Shown here piece by piece: positions 30,674 to 39,135 of a stretch of DNA of 54,565 bases. A program made the translations under genes and the position numbers. Every line of letters begins with the position of its first letter. Within the stretch, counting starts at the first letter, position 1. The notes beneath the pieces are model-generated. The model was not told where the DNA came from and did not search any database. It was given only the letters and a program-made list of their open reading frames with translations. The stretch is taken from IMG/VR virus record IMGVR_UViG_3300010388_000206, positions 1-54,565 of that record. One strand, 5' to 3'. The DNA comes from a virus.

Positions 30674-31717
30674 ATGATGGAAAAACAAGTGGATTGGTTA
30701 GACAGAAAATACATTGGTTTTATAGCTAATAGGCTACGAAACTATAAGCAGAAATCTGAGAATCTTTATAACTTCTCATGTCCTATCTGCGGAGACTCCA
30801 AAACAGATAAACGCAAAGCACGTGCTTACTTCTATGAAAAGAAGGGTAAGGCATGGATGTGCTGTCACAACTGTGGTGTTGGTATGACAGTCGATAAGAT
30901 TGTCAAACACCTAGACCAAGGTCTATACAACGAATATATCAAAGAGCGTATGCTGGCCAATGGTCAGGAACGTAGAAAGACTGATGTTGAACTCTTCGCT
31001 GAAAAGATGAAGAAGCCCAAGTTCATGAAGACAAGTCCTTTGATGAAACTCAAAAAACTATCTCTACTTAATCCTGCTGGTCCAACACGTTTGTATGTTG
31101 ATGGTCGTAGAATCCCTACGTCTATGCACCACAAACTGTTTTATTGCAAGAACTTTAAGGCATGGGTCAACAGTTTTATTCCTGATAAGTTTGAGAATGT
31201 TGACAATGATGAAGCTCGTTTGATCATTCCTTTCATCGATAAGGATGGTGAGTTTTTTGGCTTTCAGGGCCGCTCACTAGCCAAGGAAAGCAACCTACGT
31301 TACATCACGATTATCCTTGATGAAGATCAGCCAAAGATTTATGGTCTTGATACCGTCGATATCGACAGGACTATATATGTGGTGGAAGGCCCGATTGATT
31401 CGATGTTCATTCCAAACGCAATTGCTTCTGCTGGTAGTGATCTTATCTCTAACCTAAGAGCATTGAGCACTGACAAGAGTAAGTTTGTGATTGTGTTTGA
31501 CAATGAGCCACGAAACAAGGAAATCGTCAAGAAGATTGAAAAGGCGATTGATCAGGGGTATAACGTATGTCTATGGCCTGATACGATTGAGCAGAAGGAT
31601 ATCAATGATATGATTCTTTCTGGTCTGTCATCACAGAAAATTGTTGACATTATCAACGAGAATACATACAGTGATCTGTCAGCAAAAATGAAATTTGCAA
31701 CATGGAAGAAGATTTAA
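30674..31717 (+). CDS. 61: DNA primase (T4 gp61-like)
   Basis: An N-terminal zinc site uses CPIC (Cys36, Cys39) and CCHNC (Cys63/64, Cys67). The TOPRIM domain has YVVEGPIDSMFI (catalytic Glu near residue 238) and KFVIVFDNEP (metal-binding Asp), ending with WPDTIEQKDINDMIL. At 347 aa it matches T4 gp61 (342 aa). The start at 30674 is chosen because an upstream TTG at 30638 would lie at or before the transcription start. It would prime lagging strands with the helicase encoded at 10153. Confidence 0.94.
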   Translation: MMEKQVDWLDRKYIGFIANRLRNYKQKSENLYNFSCPICGDSKTDKRKARAYFYEKKGKAWMCCHNCGVGMTVDKIVKHLDQGLYNEYIKERMLANGQERRKTDVELFAEKMKKPKFMKTSPLMKLKKLSLLNPAGPTRLYVDGRRIPTSMHHKLFYCKNFKAWVNSFIPDKFENVDNDEARLIIPFIDKDGEFFGFQGRSLAKESNLRYITIILDEDQPKIYGLDTVDIDRTIYVVEGPIDSMFIPNAIASAGSDLISNLRALSTDKSKFVIVFDNEPRNKEIVKKIEKAIDQGYNVCLWPDTIEQKDINDMILSGLSSQKIVDIINENTYSDLSAKMKFATWKKI

Positions 31718-31718
31718 T

Positions 31719-31979
31719 ATGATTATAGACCGTGCTATTGAAACTATTGAGAAATTTCCCGTCAATCCAGACGCACATATCATCTACATGGTGTACAACA
31801 ATGATATGGTTGGCACCACTGAAGATTTGATTCGTGATGTTCATGGCAAAGAATATTTCAACGAAAATGTCACAGTATCTCATATTGGTGGTAGGCTTCC
31901 AGACTTTCTAGAAGGCAAAAGGTGCATGATGTACTTTGATCCTTCACTTCACTCTCATATCGGAAATGGTCAAAACTGA
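31719..31979 (+). CDS. Hypothetical protein, 86 aa
   Basis: The ATG at 31719 is 1 base after the primase stop. The protein is a compact alpha/beta unit (MIIDRAIETIEKF, HIIYMVYNNDM) with a Gly-rich turn (HIGGRLPDF) and a His-containing C-terminus. Its stop overlaps the next start (TGATG). No family is recognised. Confidence 0.72.
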   Translation: MIIDRAIETIEKFPVNPDAHIIYMVYNNDMVGTTEDLIRDVHGKEYFNENVTVSHIGGRLPDFLEGKRCMMYFDPSLHSHIGNGQN

Positions 31980-32116
31980 TGTGGCGTAGGTTTCTATGTC
32001 GTATTGGATGGCATTGGTGGACACCATGGGATGCTCCTAGAGTGATGCCTGATGGTCGTTCACAACAATTTCGTGCGTGTAGAATCTGTAACAAGCAACA
32101 GAGGAATATTTTTTGA
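31979..32116 (+). CDS. Small zinc-binding-type protein, 45 aa
   Basis: The frame begins MWRRFLCRIGWHWWTPWD and ends FRACRICNKQQRNIF. The paired cysteines (CRIC) with Cys7 and His12 could bind one zinc ion. Short Arg/Trp/Cys-rich proteins of this form are common in phages. The start overlaps the previous stop by one base. Confidence 0.65.
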   Translation: MWRRFLCRIGWHWWTPWDAPRVMPDGRSQQFRACRICNKQQRNIF

Positions 32117-32166
32117 TGGGATACCAACTAAAACAATTGTTTGAAATATATAAAAGGAAACTTGAT

Positions 32167-32637
32167 ATGAGTGATCACCCTAAAGGAACTTACATTTCTG
32201 CCACTCTTTCAAAGAAGTCACAAGATGATTTGGATAAGTGGGTAACGGAACATAATATTCCTAATCCATCCGAACCAAGCGAATATCATTCTACGCTCAT
32301 TTATTCTCGTAAGGGAATTCCTGATGCCAAGAATTATGATATCCCACTTCCAATGAAGTCTAAGATTAAGGGATGGAAAATCTTTCCTACACAAGCTGGT
32401 GGCAATTGTCTAGTGGCAATTATGGACAGCCCTGAGATGACGAAGCATCACAAAACCATTCGTAAAGAATATGGTGCTACCCATGACTATCCAGAATATC
32501 ATCCCCATGTCACTATCAGTTATGATTATGGTGATCTTCCAGTACCTAAGGAAGTGCCTGATCTAGAACTTGAATATGATGATACTGAGTTCAAGCCGCT
32601 TGATCCAGATTTTGTTCCGCCTAAGAAGAGTGATTGA
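32167..32637 (+). CDS. acb1: Acb1-like anti-CBASS protein (2H phosphoesterase)
   Basis: The protein matches T4 Acb1 (gene 57B) in pattern: GTYISATLSKK, then HNIPNP, then YHSTLIYSRK and GATHDYPEYHPHVTISYDYGDL. The two catalytic H-x-T motifs are His41-Ser-Thr43 and His114-Val-Thr116, close to His44 and His113 of T4 Acb1. Acb1 cuts the cyclic di- and trinucleotide signals of CBASS immunity. I choose 32167 because AAAAGGAAA precedes it; an in-frame ATG at 32116 with its own AGAGGAAT would add 17 residues. It lies beside a SLOG-domain gene. Confidence 0.9.
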   Translation: MSDHPKGTYISATLSKKSQDDLDKWVTEHNIPNPSEPSEYHSTLIYSRKGIPDAKNYDIPLPMKSKIKGWKIFPTQAGGNCLVAIMDSPEMTKHHKTIRKEYGATHDYPEYHPHVTISYDYGDLPVPKEVPDLELEYDDTEFKPLDPDFVPPKKSD

Positions 32638-32639
32638 AT

Positions 32640-33029
32640 ATGAAAGTAATTATTGCAGGTACTCGATACAAAGATGCGGACCAAAAGATTCCATTTGATG
32701 ATTATGCTCTTATAGGACAAGCGGTCTGGCGTAGCAGATTTACTATCACTGAAGTAGTTAGTGGTTGTGCTATTGGAGCAGATCGTCTAGGTGAACAATG
32801 GGCTAGATTAAATGACATTCCTATTAAGGAAATGCCAGCAGATTGGACCCACAACGGAAAAGCTGCTGGTCAAATGCGTAACAAAGCAATGGCTGAATAT
32901 GCTGATGCTGCGATTGTTGTTTGGGATGGAAAGTCACCCGGTTCACGTAACATGATAGAAAATATGATTCGCAGAAAGAAGCCGTACTATGTGGCGTTGA
33001 CTTCTACCACACTAGAGGATTTTATGTGA
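32640..33029 (+). CDS. SLOG-domain protein (DUF2493/YspA-like)
   Basis: The Rossmann-like SLOG fold is shown by KVIIAGTRYKD at the start, VVSGCAIGADRLGEQWA in the middle, then AGQMRNKAMAEYADAAIVVWDGKSPGSRNMI. These are the nucleotide-binding loops of the family. SLOG proteins bind or process nucleotide-derived ligands, and some act as sensors in bacterial defence. Being 2 bases downstream of the Acb1-like gene, it may bind an immune signal, but this is inference. The ATG at 32640 gives 129 aa. Confidence 0.85.
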   Translation: MKVIIAGTRYKDADQKIPFDDYALIGQAVWRSRFTITEVVSGCAIGADRLGEQWARLNDIPIKEMPADWTHNGKAAGQMRNKAMAEYADAAIVVWDGKSPGSRNMIENMIRRKKPYYVALTSTTLEDFM

Positions 33030-33253
33030 TGAGTAAACCATATCCAGCATTATGTCGTGAATGTAAATGGTCACGCAAAGAAGACAATCGTGATTGGTAT
33101 CTGAGATGTGTTCATCCTGTAATTAATGCCAATGACTCATGGGCTTTATCTAAGGGCAGTAACGAATATGGATCAGACACACAAAAGGAACGTTCCAAAA
33201 AGGGATGGTTTGCCAAGTGTGGTATGAAGGGTAAACTATGGGAAGCCAAGTAA
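33029..33253 (+). CDS. Putative zinc-binding protein, 74 aa
   Basis: Four cysteines (ALCRECKW near the start, then LRCVHP and FAKCGMKG) could form a zinc site. The pattern is found in small phage proteins that I cannot name. The ATG at 33029 overlaps the SLOG stop. Its 3' end overlaps the next short gene by 16 bases. Confidence 0.7.
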   Translation: MSKPYPALCRECKWSRKEDNRDWYLRCVHPVINANDSWALSKGSNEYGSDTQKERSKKGWFAKCGMKGKLWEAK

Positions 33254-33378
33254 CATATCAAGATGCTATGGAATGGCTAGAAGAGAAGTGTGATAAGTCC
33301 GAAACTCTTGAAGAGCAACAAATTGTTGAATACATTCAAGAAGTTCTTTGGCGTGATTGGGATATGAGGAATAGCTGA
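33238..33378 (+). CDS. Small acidic protein, 46 aa
   Basis: The frame (MGSQVTYQDAMEWLEEKCDK...VLWRDWDMRNS) is acidic and helical. It overlaps the upstream gene by 16 bases and the downstream start by one base (TGATG). Support comes from this packing. Function unknown. Confidence 0.58.
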   Translation: MGSQVTYQDAMEWLEEKCDKSETLEEQQIVEYIQEVLWRDWDMRNS

Positions 33379-33539
33379 TGGGTAAGTGGAGCATAAAGTC
33401 AAAAGATTTTCGTGAATGGGTATTGAACGCTGATGATGACACCCTACAGGAATTTATTGACGAAATTGAAAGTGAAATCATTAGCCTTGAGCAAGATGAT
33501 TTCTTTGGCACTGAAGGTTTGAATAAGAGGTTTTCATAA
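33378..33539 (+). CDS. Small acidic protein, 53 aa
   Basis: The frame (MGKWSIKSKDFREWVLNADDD...) is coupled at both ends by one-base stop-start overlaps. The product is acidic with a helical centre (LQEFIDEIESEIISLEQ). No family is recognised. Confidence 0.6.
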   Translation: MGKWSIKSKDFREWVLNADDDTLQEFIDEIESEIISLEQDDFFGTEGLNKRFS

Positions 33540-33904
33540 TGAGCAAAGTAGTATCGATGATCAAAGCGACTGATACTGGTCGCCGCTCTATTAAGAAAGA
33601 GCGTTTAAGCAAAGTTATGGATATTAAAGAAGGTGTTGAAACTGACTTTGCCGCTCAATACAATATGTTGTACCGTATTGAAGTCAAGCTTGGCGCACAG
33701 ACTACTGTTCCAGCACATGACACTGATCGCCTACAATATGCTATTGAAGATACTAAAAGAAATGTCATAGAATATATGTTTGGTGAGTTTCGTCCATATT
33801 TTCGTGAGATAAGTATGGCTCTATGGGAAGAAGATACCAAAGCAGCGATGGAAATTCTTAAGCGTTTTGAAAAGCAGATGTTTGAAGAGGACAGTTTTGA
33901 ATGA
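33539..33904 (+). CDS. Hypothetical protein, 121 aa
   Basis: A basic N-terminus (MSKVVSMIKATDTGRRSIKKERLSK) is followed by a predominantly helical body with several aromatic residues (YMFGEFRPYFREISMALWEED). It overlaps the thymidylate synthase start by 4 bases (ATGA), so it probably belongs to the nucleotide operon. Function unknown. Confidence 0.72.
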   Translation: MSKVVSMIKATDTGRRSIKKERLSKVMDIKEGVETDFAAQYNMLYRIEVKLGAQTTVPAHDTDRLQYAIEDTKRNVIEYMFGEFRPYFREISMALWEEDTKAAMEILKRFEKQMFEEDSFE

Positions 33905-34791
33905 AGCAGTATCATGACATTCTAAGGCAAGTGCTCAATGACGGTATTGATCGTGAGGATCGTACTGGTGTTGGCACTCGTAGTCTATTCGGGCTACAGA
34001 TGCGTTTTGATCTACAGGAAGGGTTTCCTGCTGTTACCACAAAAAAACTTGCGTGGAAGGCTGTAGTGAGCGAATTATTGTGGTTTATTGAAGGTTCTGG
34101 CGATGAACGAAGACTCGCAGAGATAAATAGTAGCCCAACTACTATATGGACAGCAAATGCTGAAGCAGACTATTGGAAGCCGAAGGCTAAATTTGAAGGT
34201 GATCTAGGACGTGTTTATGGTGTACAATGGCGTCATTGGCGCAAATATGATGAAATGCTCGTCATGGGCGATGCTCATAACAAGGATGGATATAAACGTA
34301 TTGCTGTTGATCGTGGTGAAATTGACCAGCTTGCTGGATTGATCGAAGGTATCAAGAATGATCCTAATGGTCGTCGTCACATATTGACTGCATGGAATGT
34401 AGCTGAGCTTGATCAGATGGCATTGCCACCTTGTCATTGCTTCGCACAGTTCTTTGTCCATAACGGTAAGCTGAGTTGTCAGATGTATCAGCGTTCTGCT
34501 GATTTGTTTCTTGGCGTACCATTCAATATTGCTAGTTATGCTTTGCTTACTCATATGATTGCACAGGTTTGTGAACTTAATGTTGGCGAACTTATCATGA
34601 CTTTTGGTGATGCACATATCTACAAGAATCATTTTGATCAAGTGAATGAGCAACTTGTAAGAGAACCTTACCAGTTGCCTTATCTATGGTTAAACTCAGA
34701 TATCAAGAACATTGATGATTTCCGTATGGAGCATATTGACTTGTGTAATTATGTAAGTCATGGTACTATCAAGGCACCGATGGCAGTATGA
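33901..34791 (+). CDS. td: Thymidylate synthase (ThyA type)
   Basis: This enzyme methylates dUMP to dTMP with methylene-tetrahydrofolate. GVGTRSLFGLQMRFDL and FPAVTTKKLAWKAVVSELLWFIEGS form the N-terminal core. The catalytic cysteine is Cys178 in ALPPCHCFAQF, and RSADLFLGVPFNIASYALL follows. The Asn in FNIASY is the dUMP-selecting residue; dCMP hydroxymethylases have Asp there, so this is not a base-modifying enzyme. It is followed by DHFR with an ATGA overlap. There is no intron in the gene. Confidence 0.97.
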   Translation: MKQYHDILRQVLNDGIDREDRTGVGTRSLFGLQMRFDLQEGFPAVTTKKLAWKAVVSELLWFIEGSGDERRLAEINSSPTTIWTANAEADYWKPKAKFEGDLGRVYGVQWRHWRKYDEMLVMGDAHNKDGYKRIAVDRGEIDQLAGLIEGIKNDPNGRRHILTAWNVAELDQMALPPCHCFAQFFVHNGKLSCQMYQRSADLFLGVPFNIASYALLTHMIAQVCELNVGELIMTFGDAHIYKNHFDQVNEQLVREPYQLPYLWLNSDIKNIDDFRMEHIDLCNYVSHGTIKAPMAV

Positions 34792-35258
34792 TCATTATCG
34801 TAGTAGCCAGAGACATATTTGGTCTCATTGGTAAAGACAACAAGCTTCCATGGCATTGCAAGGAAGACCTTCAGCGTTTCAAGAGTATCACGATGGGGAA
34901 GAGGATTGTGATGGGGAGGAAAACGTTTGAAAGTCTTCCTAAGATGCTAGCAGGAAGAAAGCATATTGTCTTAACAAGGAATGAAGATTTTAGTCATGAG
35001 GGTGTTGAAGTTTTTCATAACATTGATGATCTACTTGTTACCTATCAAGGTAAGGAAGACTTGTACATCATTGGTGGAGCCGAAATATATAATCAGTTCA
35101 TCGAAAAGTTCGACATGATTGAGATGACGGTTATCAAAGGTGATTATGATGGCGACACATATTTTCCTGATCTACCAAGCGTACCCACAAGCATGAAAAT
35201 TGTTGAGAACACTGATGAATATATGTTCTTGACAATCAGAAGATTGGATGTAATATGA
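34788..35258 (+). CDS. frd: Dihydrofolate reductase
   Basis: DHFR regenerates tetrahydrofolate used by thymidylate synthase. Recognisable parts are IIIVVARDIFGLIGKDNKLPWHCKEDLQRFKSIT (Met20-loop region, with Glu in place of the usual Asp at the proton-donor site), MGKRIVMGRKTFESLP (NADPH binding) and LYIIGGAEIYNQF. At 156 aa it matches bacterial DHFR. It is translationally coupled to both neighbours. Confidence 0.95.
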   Translation: MIIIVVARDIFGLIGKDNKLPWHCKEDLQRFKSITMGKRIVMGRKTFESLPKMLAGRKHIVLTRNEDFSHEGVEVFHNIDDLLVTYQGKEDLYIIGGAEIYNQFIEKFDMIEMTVIKGDYDGDTYFPDLPSVPTSMKIVENTDEYMFLTIRRLDVI

Positions 35259-35617
35259 GTGAAAGATTACCTTATAATGGTCCAGTGGACAGTCCACTAA
35301 GGTATGTGAATTATTGCATACATCAAGGGCGACAGACTGGTAAGACTTATAAACTATTAATGTCTATTCCAGACAAGCCAATTGTTCTGGTTGTTCATAG
35401 TCAACGATATGCAGATGATCTTAAAGATCAACTTAAAAAGTTGCGTCCTGAGTATAATATAAAAAACATTAAGTTTGTGTCATATGCAGTGGGTGAAACC
35501 TATATAGATTTCATTCGAGGTCTAAGGCTCCCGATATATTATGATAATGCAGTACTTGACGTAATTCAACTTGATTATGTCAGACGCATGAATTCATTGT
35601 ATGGAGAAATAAAATGA
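35255..35617 (+). CDS. Hypothetical P-loop-like protein, 120 aa
   Basis: CIHQGRQTGKTYKLLMSI carries a GxxxxGKT Walker A-like motif (GRQTGKT), followed by KPIVLVVHSQRYADDLKDQL, a strand-helix unit as in P-loop NTPases. The remainder is too short for a full ATPase, so it may be a truncated NTPase or an accessory nucleotide-binding protein. It overlaps the DHFR stop (ATGA). Confidence 0.7.
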   Translation: MSERLPYNGPVDSPLRYVNYCIHQGRQTGKTYKLLMSIPDKPIVLVVHSQRYADDLKDQLKKLRPEYNIKNIKFVSYAVGETYIDFIRGLRLPIYYDNAVLDVIQLDYVRRMNSLYGEIK

Positions 35618-35766
35618 GTGAAAGAGTAACGGTAGAATTCGATGATGAAAATCAAGAGTACTACATATCTTCACCCATTTTCGAAAAGTATTTTAAGGTC
35701 GGGGATTCTGTCAAGTGGACAGAAGTTAGCCCCGGCGTATTCGTTTTAACCAAAGCAGAAGAATAA
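35614..35766 (+). CDS. Small hypothetical protein, 50 aa
   Basis: The frame (MSERVTVEFDDENQEYYISSP...VFVLTKAEE) starts within the previous stop (ATGA). It is acidic with predicted beta strands (DSVKWTEVSPGVFVLTK). It ends 13 bases before nrdA. Function unknown. Confidence 0.6.
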   Translation: MSERVTVEFDDENQEYYISSPIFEKYFKVGDSVKWTEVSPGVFVLTKAEE

Positions 35767-35779
35767 GAGGCAATAATAA

Positions 35780-37588
35780 ATGACAACTGAAACCTATCTT
35801 GGGATTACAATCGACAAAGGGAGAGACGCACTTTTCGATGAACTTGGACTGAAGCGTCTAAAAGAATCGTACATGAAAGATGACGAAACATCACCCCAAG
35901 AAAGATTTGCATTTGTTTCAAGGGCTTTTGCTACAAACGATGCACACGCACAGCGCCTGTATGACTATGCCAGTAAGCATTGGCTATCATACGCTACACC
36001 AATCCTATCGTTTGGTCGTACAAACAATGGTATGCCTATCAGTTGCTTCCTTAACTACATTGAGGATACTGCTGAAGGTCTAGTCAAGAACTATGAAGAA
36101 ACAAGCCGCTTGTCTATGATGGGCGGCGGTGTTGGTATTGGTTTTGGTATCCGCTCTGCTGGCAGCAAGTCAACAGGTGTTATGCCTCACCTTAAGACAT
36201 ACGATGCAGGTTCTATGGCATATCGTCAGGGCCGCACTCGTCGTGGTTCGTATGCAACATACTTGAATATCAGTCACCCTGATATCACAATGTATCTTGA
36301 AATGCGTAAGCCTACTGGTGATCCGAACGTCCGCTGTTTGAACCTTCACCATGCTGTAAACATCACAGATGACTTCATGGAAGTTATTGAACGCTGCATG
36401 ATTGATCCAGAAGCTGATGATTCGTGGCATCTTCGTGATCCACATTCTGGTGAGATTCGTGAGACAGTTTCTGCAAGACACCTATGGCAGTCACTGCTTG
36501 AAATCCGTATGCAGACAGGCGAACCATACATTCACTTCATCGACACGTCTAATCGTTTGATGAAGGATTTCCAGAAGGCTCTTGGTTTGCGTATCAATCA
36601 GAGCAACCTTTGCAGTGAAATCATTCTACCAACTGATAAGGACCGTACTGCTGTATGTTGCTTGTCTTCACTAAACCTAGATCATTTTGATTCATGGGGC
36701 AAGGATGGTATCATTGAACCGTTCATTCGTGACGTTGCTGAAATGCTTGACAACGTTCTTCAGTACTTCATTGATAATGCTGATCGTAATGTAGCACGTG
36801 CAATCTATTCGGCTTCTCAAGAACGTTCAATCGGTCTTGGTGCTCTAGGCTTCCATGCCTATCTACAGAAGAAGAATGTTGCATTTGAAAGTCCTGTTGC
36901 CAAGGCAATCAACATCAAGATTTTCAAGTCTATCAATAATGCTATGGAAAAGGCTAACCTTGAACTAGGCGCAGAACGTGGTGAAGCACCTGATGCTGTT
37001 GGTACTGGTCGCCGCTTCTCCAATTCAATGGCGATTGCACCTAATGCATCAACATCATTGATCATGGGTAACACGTCAGCTTCTATTGAACCAATGCCAG
37101 CAAATGCTTATCGTCAAGACACATTGTCAGGAGCTTTCTTGAACAAGAATAAGTATCTTGACAAGATTATCAGCAAGGAAGCTGAGAATCATAAGGATGG
37201 TTGGTACGATGACGTATGGTCAAGTATCATCGCTAACGATGGTTCTGTGCAGCACTTGAATTGGCTTGACGATGACACCAAGGCAGTATATAAGACTGCA
37301 ATGGAAATCGATCAACGTTGGGTTATTGACCTAGCGGCTGATCGTCAACAATTTATCGATCAAGCTCAATCACTTAACGTATTCTTTAGACCGACTGCCA
37401 ACATCAAGTACCTACATGCGGTACACTTTCTTGCTTGGAAGCGTGGTCTTAAGACACTTTATTACTGCCGCTCAGAAAAGATCGGTAAGGCTGATAAGGT
37501 TTCGAAGAGAATTGAGCGTGAAGTAATCAAAGAAATCGACATGCAGAGCCTAGTAGATGGCGATACCTGCATAGCTTGCGAAGGATGA
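35780..37588 (+). CDS. nrdA: Ribonucleotide reductase class I, alpha subunit
   Basis: The large subunit reduces ribonucleotides to deoxyribonucleotides. The active-site cysteines are Cys89 (PISCFLN), Cys278 (NQSNLCSEI, thiyl radical site) and the Cys-Cys in AVCCLSSLNL. The C-terminal CIACEG pair passes electrons from glutaredoxin, encoded next. The protein is 602 aa, against about 750 for T4 and E. coli NrdA. It starts directly at the catalytic region, so the N-terminal ATP-cone and its dATP off-switch are absent. Confidence 0.96.
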   Translation: MTTETYLGITIDKGRDALFDELGLKRLKESYMKDDETSPQERFAFVSRAFATNDAHAQRLYDYASKHWLSYATPILSFGRTNNGMPISCFLNYIEDTAEGLVKNYEETSRLSMMGGGVGIGFGIRSAGSKSTGVMPHLKTYDAGSMAYRQGRTRRGSYATYLNISHPDITMYLEMRKPTGDPNVRCLNLHHAVNITDDFMEVIERCMIDPEADDSWHLRDPHSGEIRETVSARHLWQSLLEIRMQTGEPYIHFIDTSNRLMKDFQKALGLRINQSNLCSEIILPTDKDRTAVCCLSSLNLDHFDSWGKDGIIEPFIRDVAEMLDNVLQYFIDNADRNVARAIYSASQERSIGLGALGFHAYLQKKNVAFESPVAKAINIKIFKSINNAMEKANLELGAERGEAPDAVGTGRRFSNSMAIAPNASTSLIMGNTSASIEPMPANAYRQDTLSGAFLNKNKYLDKIISKEAENHKDGWYDDVWSSIIANDGSVQHLNWLDDDTKAVYKTAMEIDQRWVIDLAADRQQFIDQAQSLNVFFRPTANIKYLHAVHFLAWKRGLKTLYYCRSEKIGKADKVSKRIEREVIKEIDMQSLVDGDTCIACEG

Positions 37589-37592
37589 TATA

Positions 37593-37826
37593 ATGAAAGC
37601 AATTATTTACTCAAAGCCAGACTGTGGCTTTTGCGTTAAGGCAAAGGAATTCATGACAGGTGCAGATATTGAGTACAGCGAATATACTGTAGGACCAGAT
37701 ATCCTATGGGAAACTGTACAAGCACGTGCACCTGTTGAAATCACAACAGTTCCACAAATTTGGATTGATGGACAATATGTCGGTGGATACACAGATTTAG
37801 TTAAGTGGTATTCGGAGAACCTATGA
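37593..37826 (+). CDS. grx: Glutaredoxin
   Basis: The thioredoxin-fold protein has the active site CGFC (IYSKPDCGFCVKAKEFM), the cis-Pro in TVPQIWIDG and the Gly-Gly turn in YVGGYTDL, all standard for glutaredoxins. It would reduce the ribonucleotide reductase whose two subunit genes flank it. The stop overlaps the nrdB start (ATGA). Confidence 0.95.
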   Translation: MKAIIYSKPDCGFCVKAKEFMTGADIEYSEYTVGPDILWETVQARAPVEITTVPQIWIDGQYVGGYTDLVKWYSENL

Positions 37827-38818
37827 TGGTAAAGAAAAACAAAGAAGTCTGTCTAACCGACACAAGATCATTCTTCAAGCCATTCAGCTATGAGTGGGCG
37901 TATAATGCTTGGCTAAAGCATGAGCAGAGTCATTGGCTTCATACTGAAGTACCGATGCTTGAAGACCTTCAGGATTGGAAGAAGTTTCTTACAAATGAAG
38001 AGAAGTACTTCCTAACAAACATCTTTCGTTTCTTCACACAGGGAGACATTGACGTTGCAGATGGTTATGTGAATAACTACCTGCCTCACTTCCGTCAACC
38101 TGAAGTGCGTATGATGCTCTTAGGATTTGCTGCACGTGAAGCCCTTCACATTGCTGCATACTCACACCTAATCGAAACTCTTGGTATGCCTGAAGCTACG
38201 TACTCACAGTTTCTTGAATATGAAGCTATGAAGGATAAGCACGACTACATCACAGAGCTTTCTGTGGTTGATGGTGATAAGCAAACGATTGCTGCTAACA
38301 TTGCAGCATTCTCAGCCTTCACTGAAGGTATGCAGCTATTCTCTTCATTCATTATGCTATTGAATTTCCCTCGTCATGGTCGTATGAAGGGTATGGGTCA
38401 GATTGTTACATGGTCAATCGTTGACGAAACTATCCATGCCGAATCAATGATCAAGGTATTCCGCACATACATTCAAGAGAACAATGAAATCTGGAATGAT
38501 GAGTTGAAGGCACGTATCTATGCTATTGCTGAAAAGATGGTAGAGCTTGAAGATAAGTTCATCGATCTTTCCTTTGAAATGGGTCCGATGCAGAACCTAA
38601 CATCAGATGAAGTCAAGAAGTATATTCGTTATATTGCTGATCGTCGCCTGATTGCTCTTGGCCTAAAGGGTATCTTTAAGGTGAAGAAGAATCCTCTACC
38701 ATGGGTTGAAGGTATGATCAATGCTCCATCACACACAAACTTCTTTGAGAATCGCTCTACAGACTATGCTAAGGGTGCTCTCAGTGGAACTTGGGAAGAC
38801 GTATGGGCAGCATCATGA
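37823..38818 (+). CDS. nrdB: Ribonucleotide reductase class I, beta subunit
   Basis: This subunit holds the di-iron site and radical Tyr. Ligand-bearing segments are FTQGDIDVADGYV (Asp), FAAREALHIAAYSHLIETLG (Glu, His and the likely radical Tyr), AFTEGMQLFSSFI (Glu) and SIVDETIHAESMIKVF (Glu and His). At 331 aa it matches NrdB. It follows glutaredoxin with an ATGA overlap, completing a complete RNR operon. Confidence 0.96.
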   Translation: MMVKKNKEVCLTDTRSFFKPFSYEWAYNAWLKHEQSHWLHTEVPMLEDLQDWKKFLTNEEKYFLTNIFRFFTQGDIDVADGYVNNYLPHFRQPEVRMMLLGFAAREALHIAAYSHLIETLGMPEATYSQFLEYEAMKDKHDYITELSVVDGDKQTIAANIAAFSAFTEGMQLFSSFIMLLNFPRHGRMKGMGQIVTWSIVDETIHAESMIKVFRTYIQENNEIWNDELKARIYAIAEKMVELEDKFIDLSFEMGPMQNLTSDEVKKYIRYIADRRLIALGLKGIFKVKKNPLPWVEGMINAPSHTNFFENRSTDYAKGALSGTWEDVWAAS

Positions 38819-39135
38819 AGAAATCTATGACCTCTCTTTTTTCTGAGAGAAACAAAGCAAATCATGCTGGTGTCATCGAAGGTAGTACTTGGAGACACTA
38901 CAAAGGAACGATATATAGAATAACAGATATTGCATTCGATTGTGATAGCAATGAAATGTTGATCATATATCAGGTCGAAGATGAATATGAAAAGAACTAT
39001 CCTGTTAGCTTTTCTAGACCGTATAGCCAATGGCATGATGAAATCGAAGAAGGCGTTAAGCGTTTCGAACAGGTTGATGTTAGAATATTCTATATGACAG
39101 ATAAAGAGTATCGTGAGTACAATAGGAGAAGCTAA
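38815..39135 (+). CDS. DUF1653-like protein, 106 aa
   Basis: The ATG at 38815 overlaps the nrdB stop. The segment GSTWRHYKGTIYRITDIAFDCDSNEMLIIYQ matches the G-x-YRHYKG-x-Y-x-V pattern of DUF1653, and PVSFSRPYSQWHDEI corresponds to its R-P-x-x-x-F-x-x-x-V end. The family is a small SH3-like barrel of unknown role, common in phages and bacteria. Confidence 0.78.
   Translation: MKKSMTSLFSERNKANHAGVIEGSTWRHYKGTIYRITDIAFDCDSNEMLIIYQVEDEYEKNYPVSFSRPYSQWHDEIEEGVKRFEQVDVRIFYMTDKEYREYNRRS

Noticed and set aside
34123-34130. Late-promoter-like GATAAATA inside thymidylate synthase
   Set aside because: It is within a conserved coding region, in the middle of an operon, with no late gene near; probably chance in AT-rich DNA.
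34204-34653. Minus-strand frame of 149 codons inside thymidylate synthase
   Set aside because: Thymidylate synthase motifs are intact on the plus strand; the antisense frame has no ribosome site or recognisable motif.
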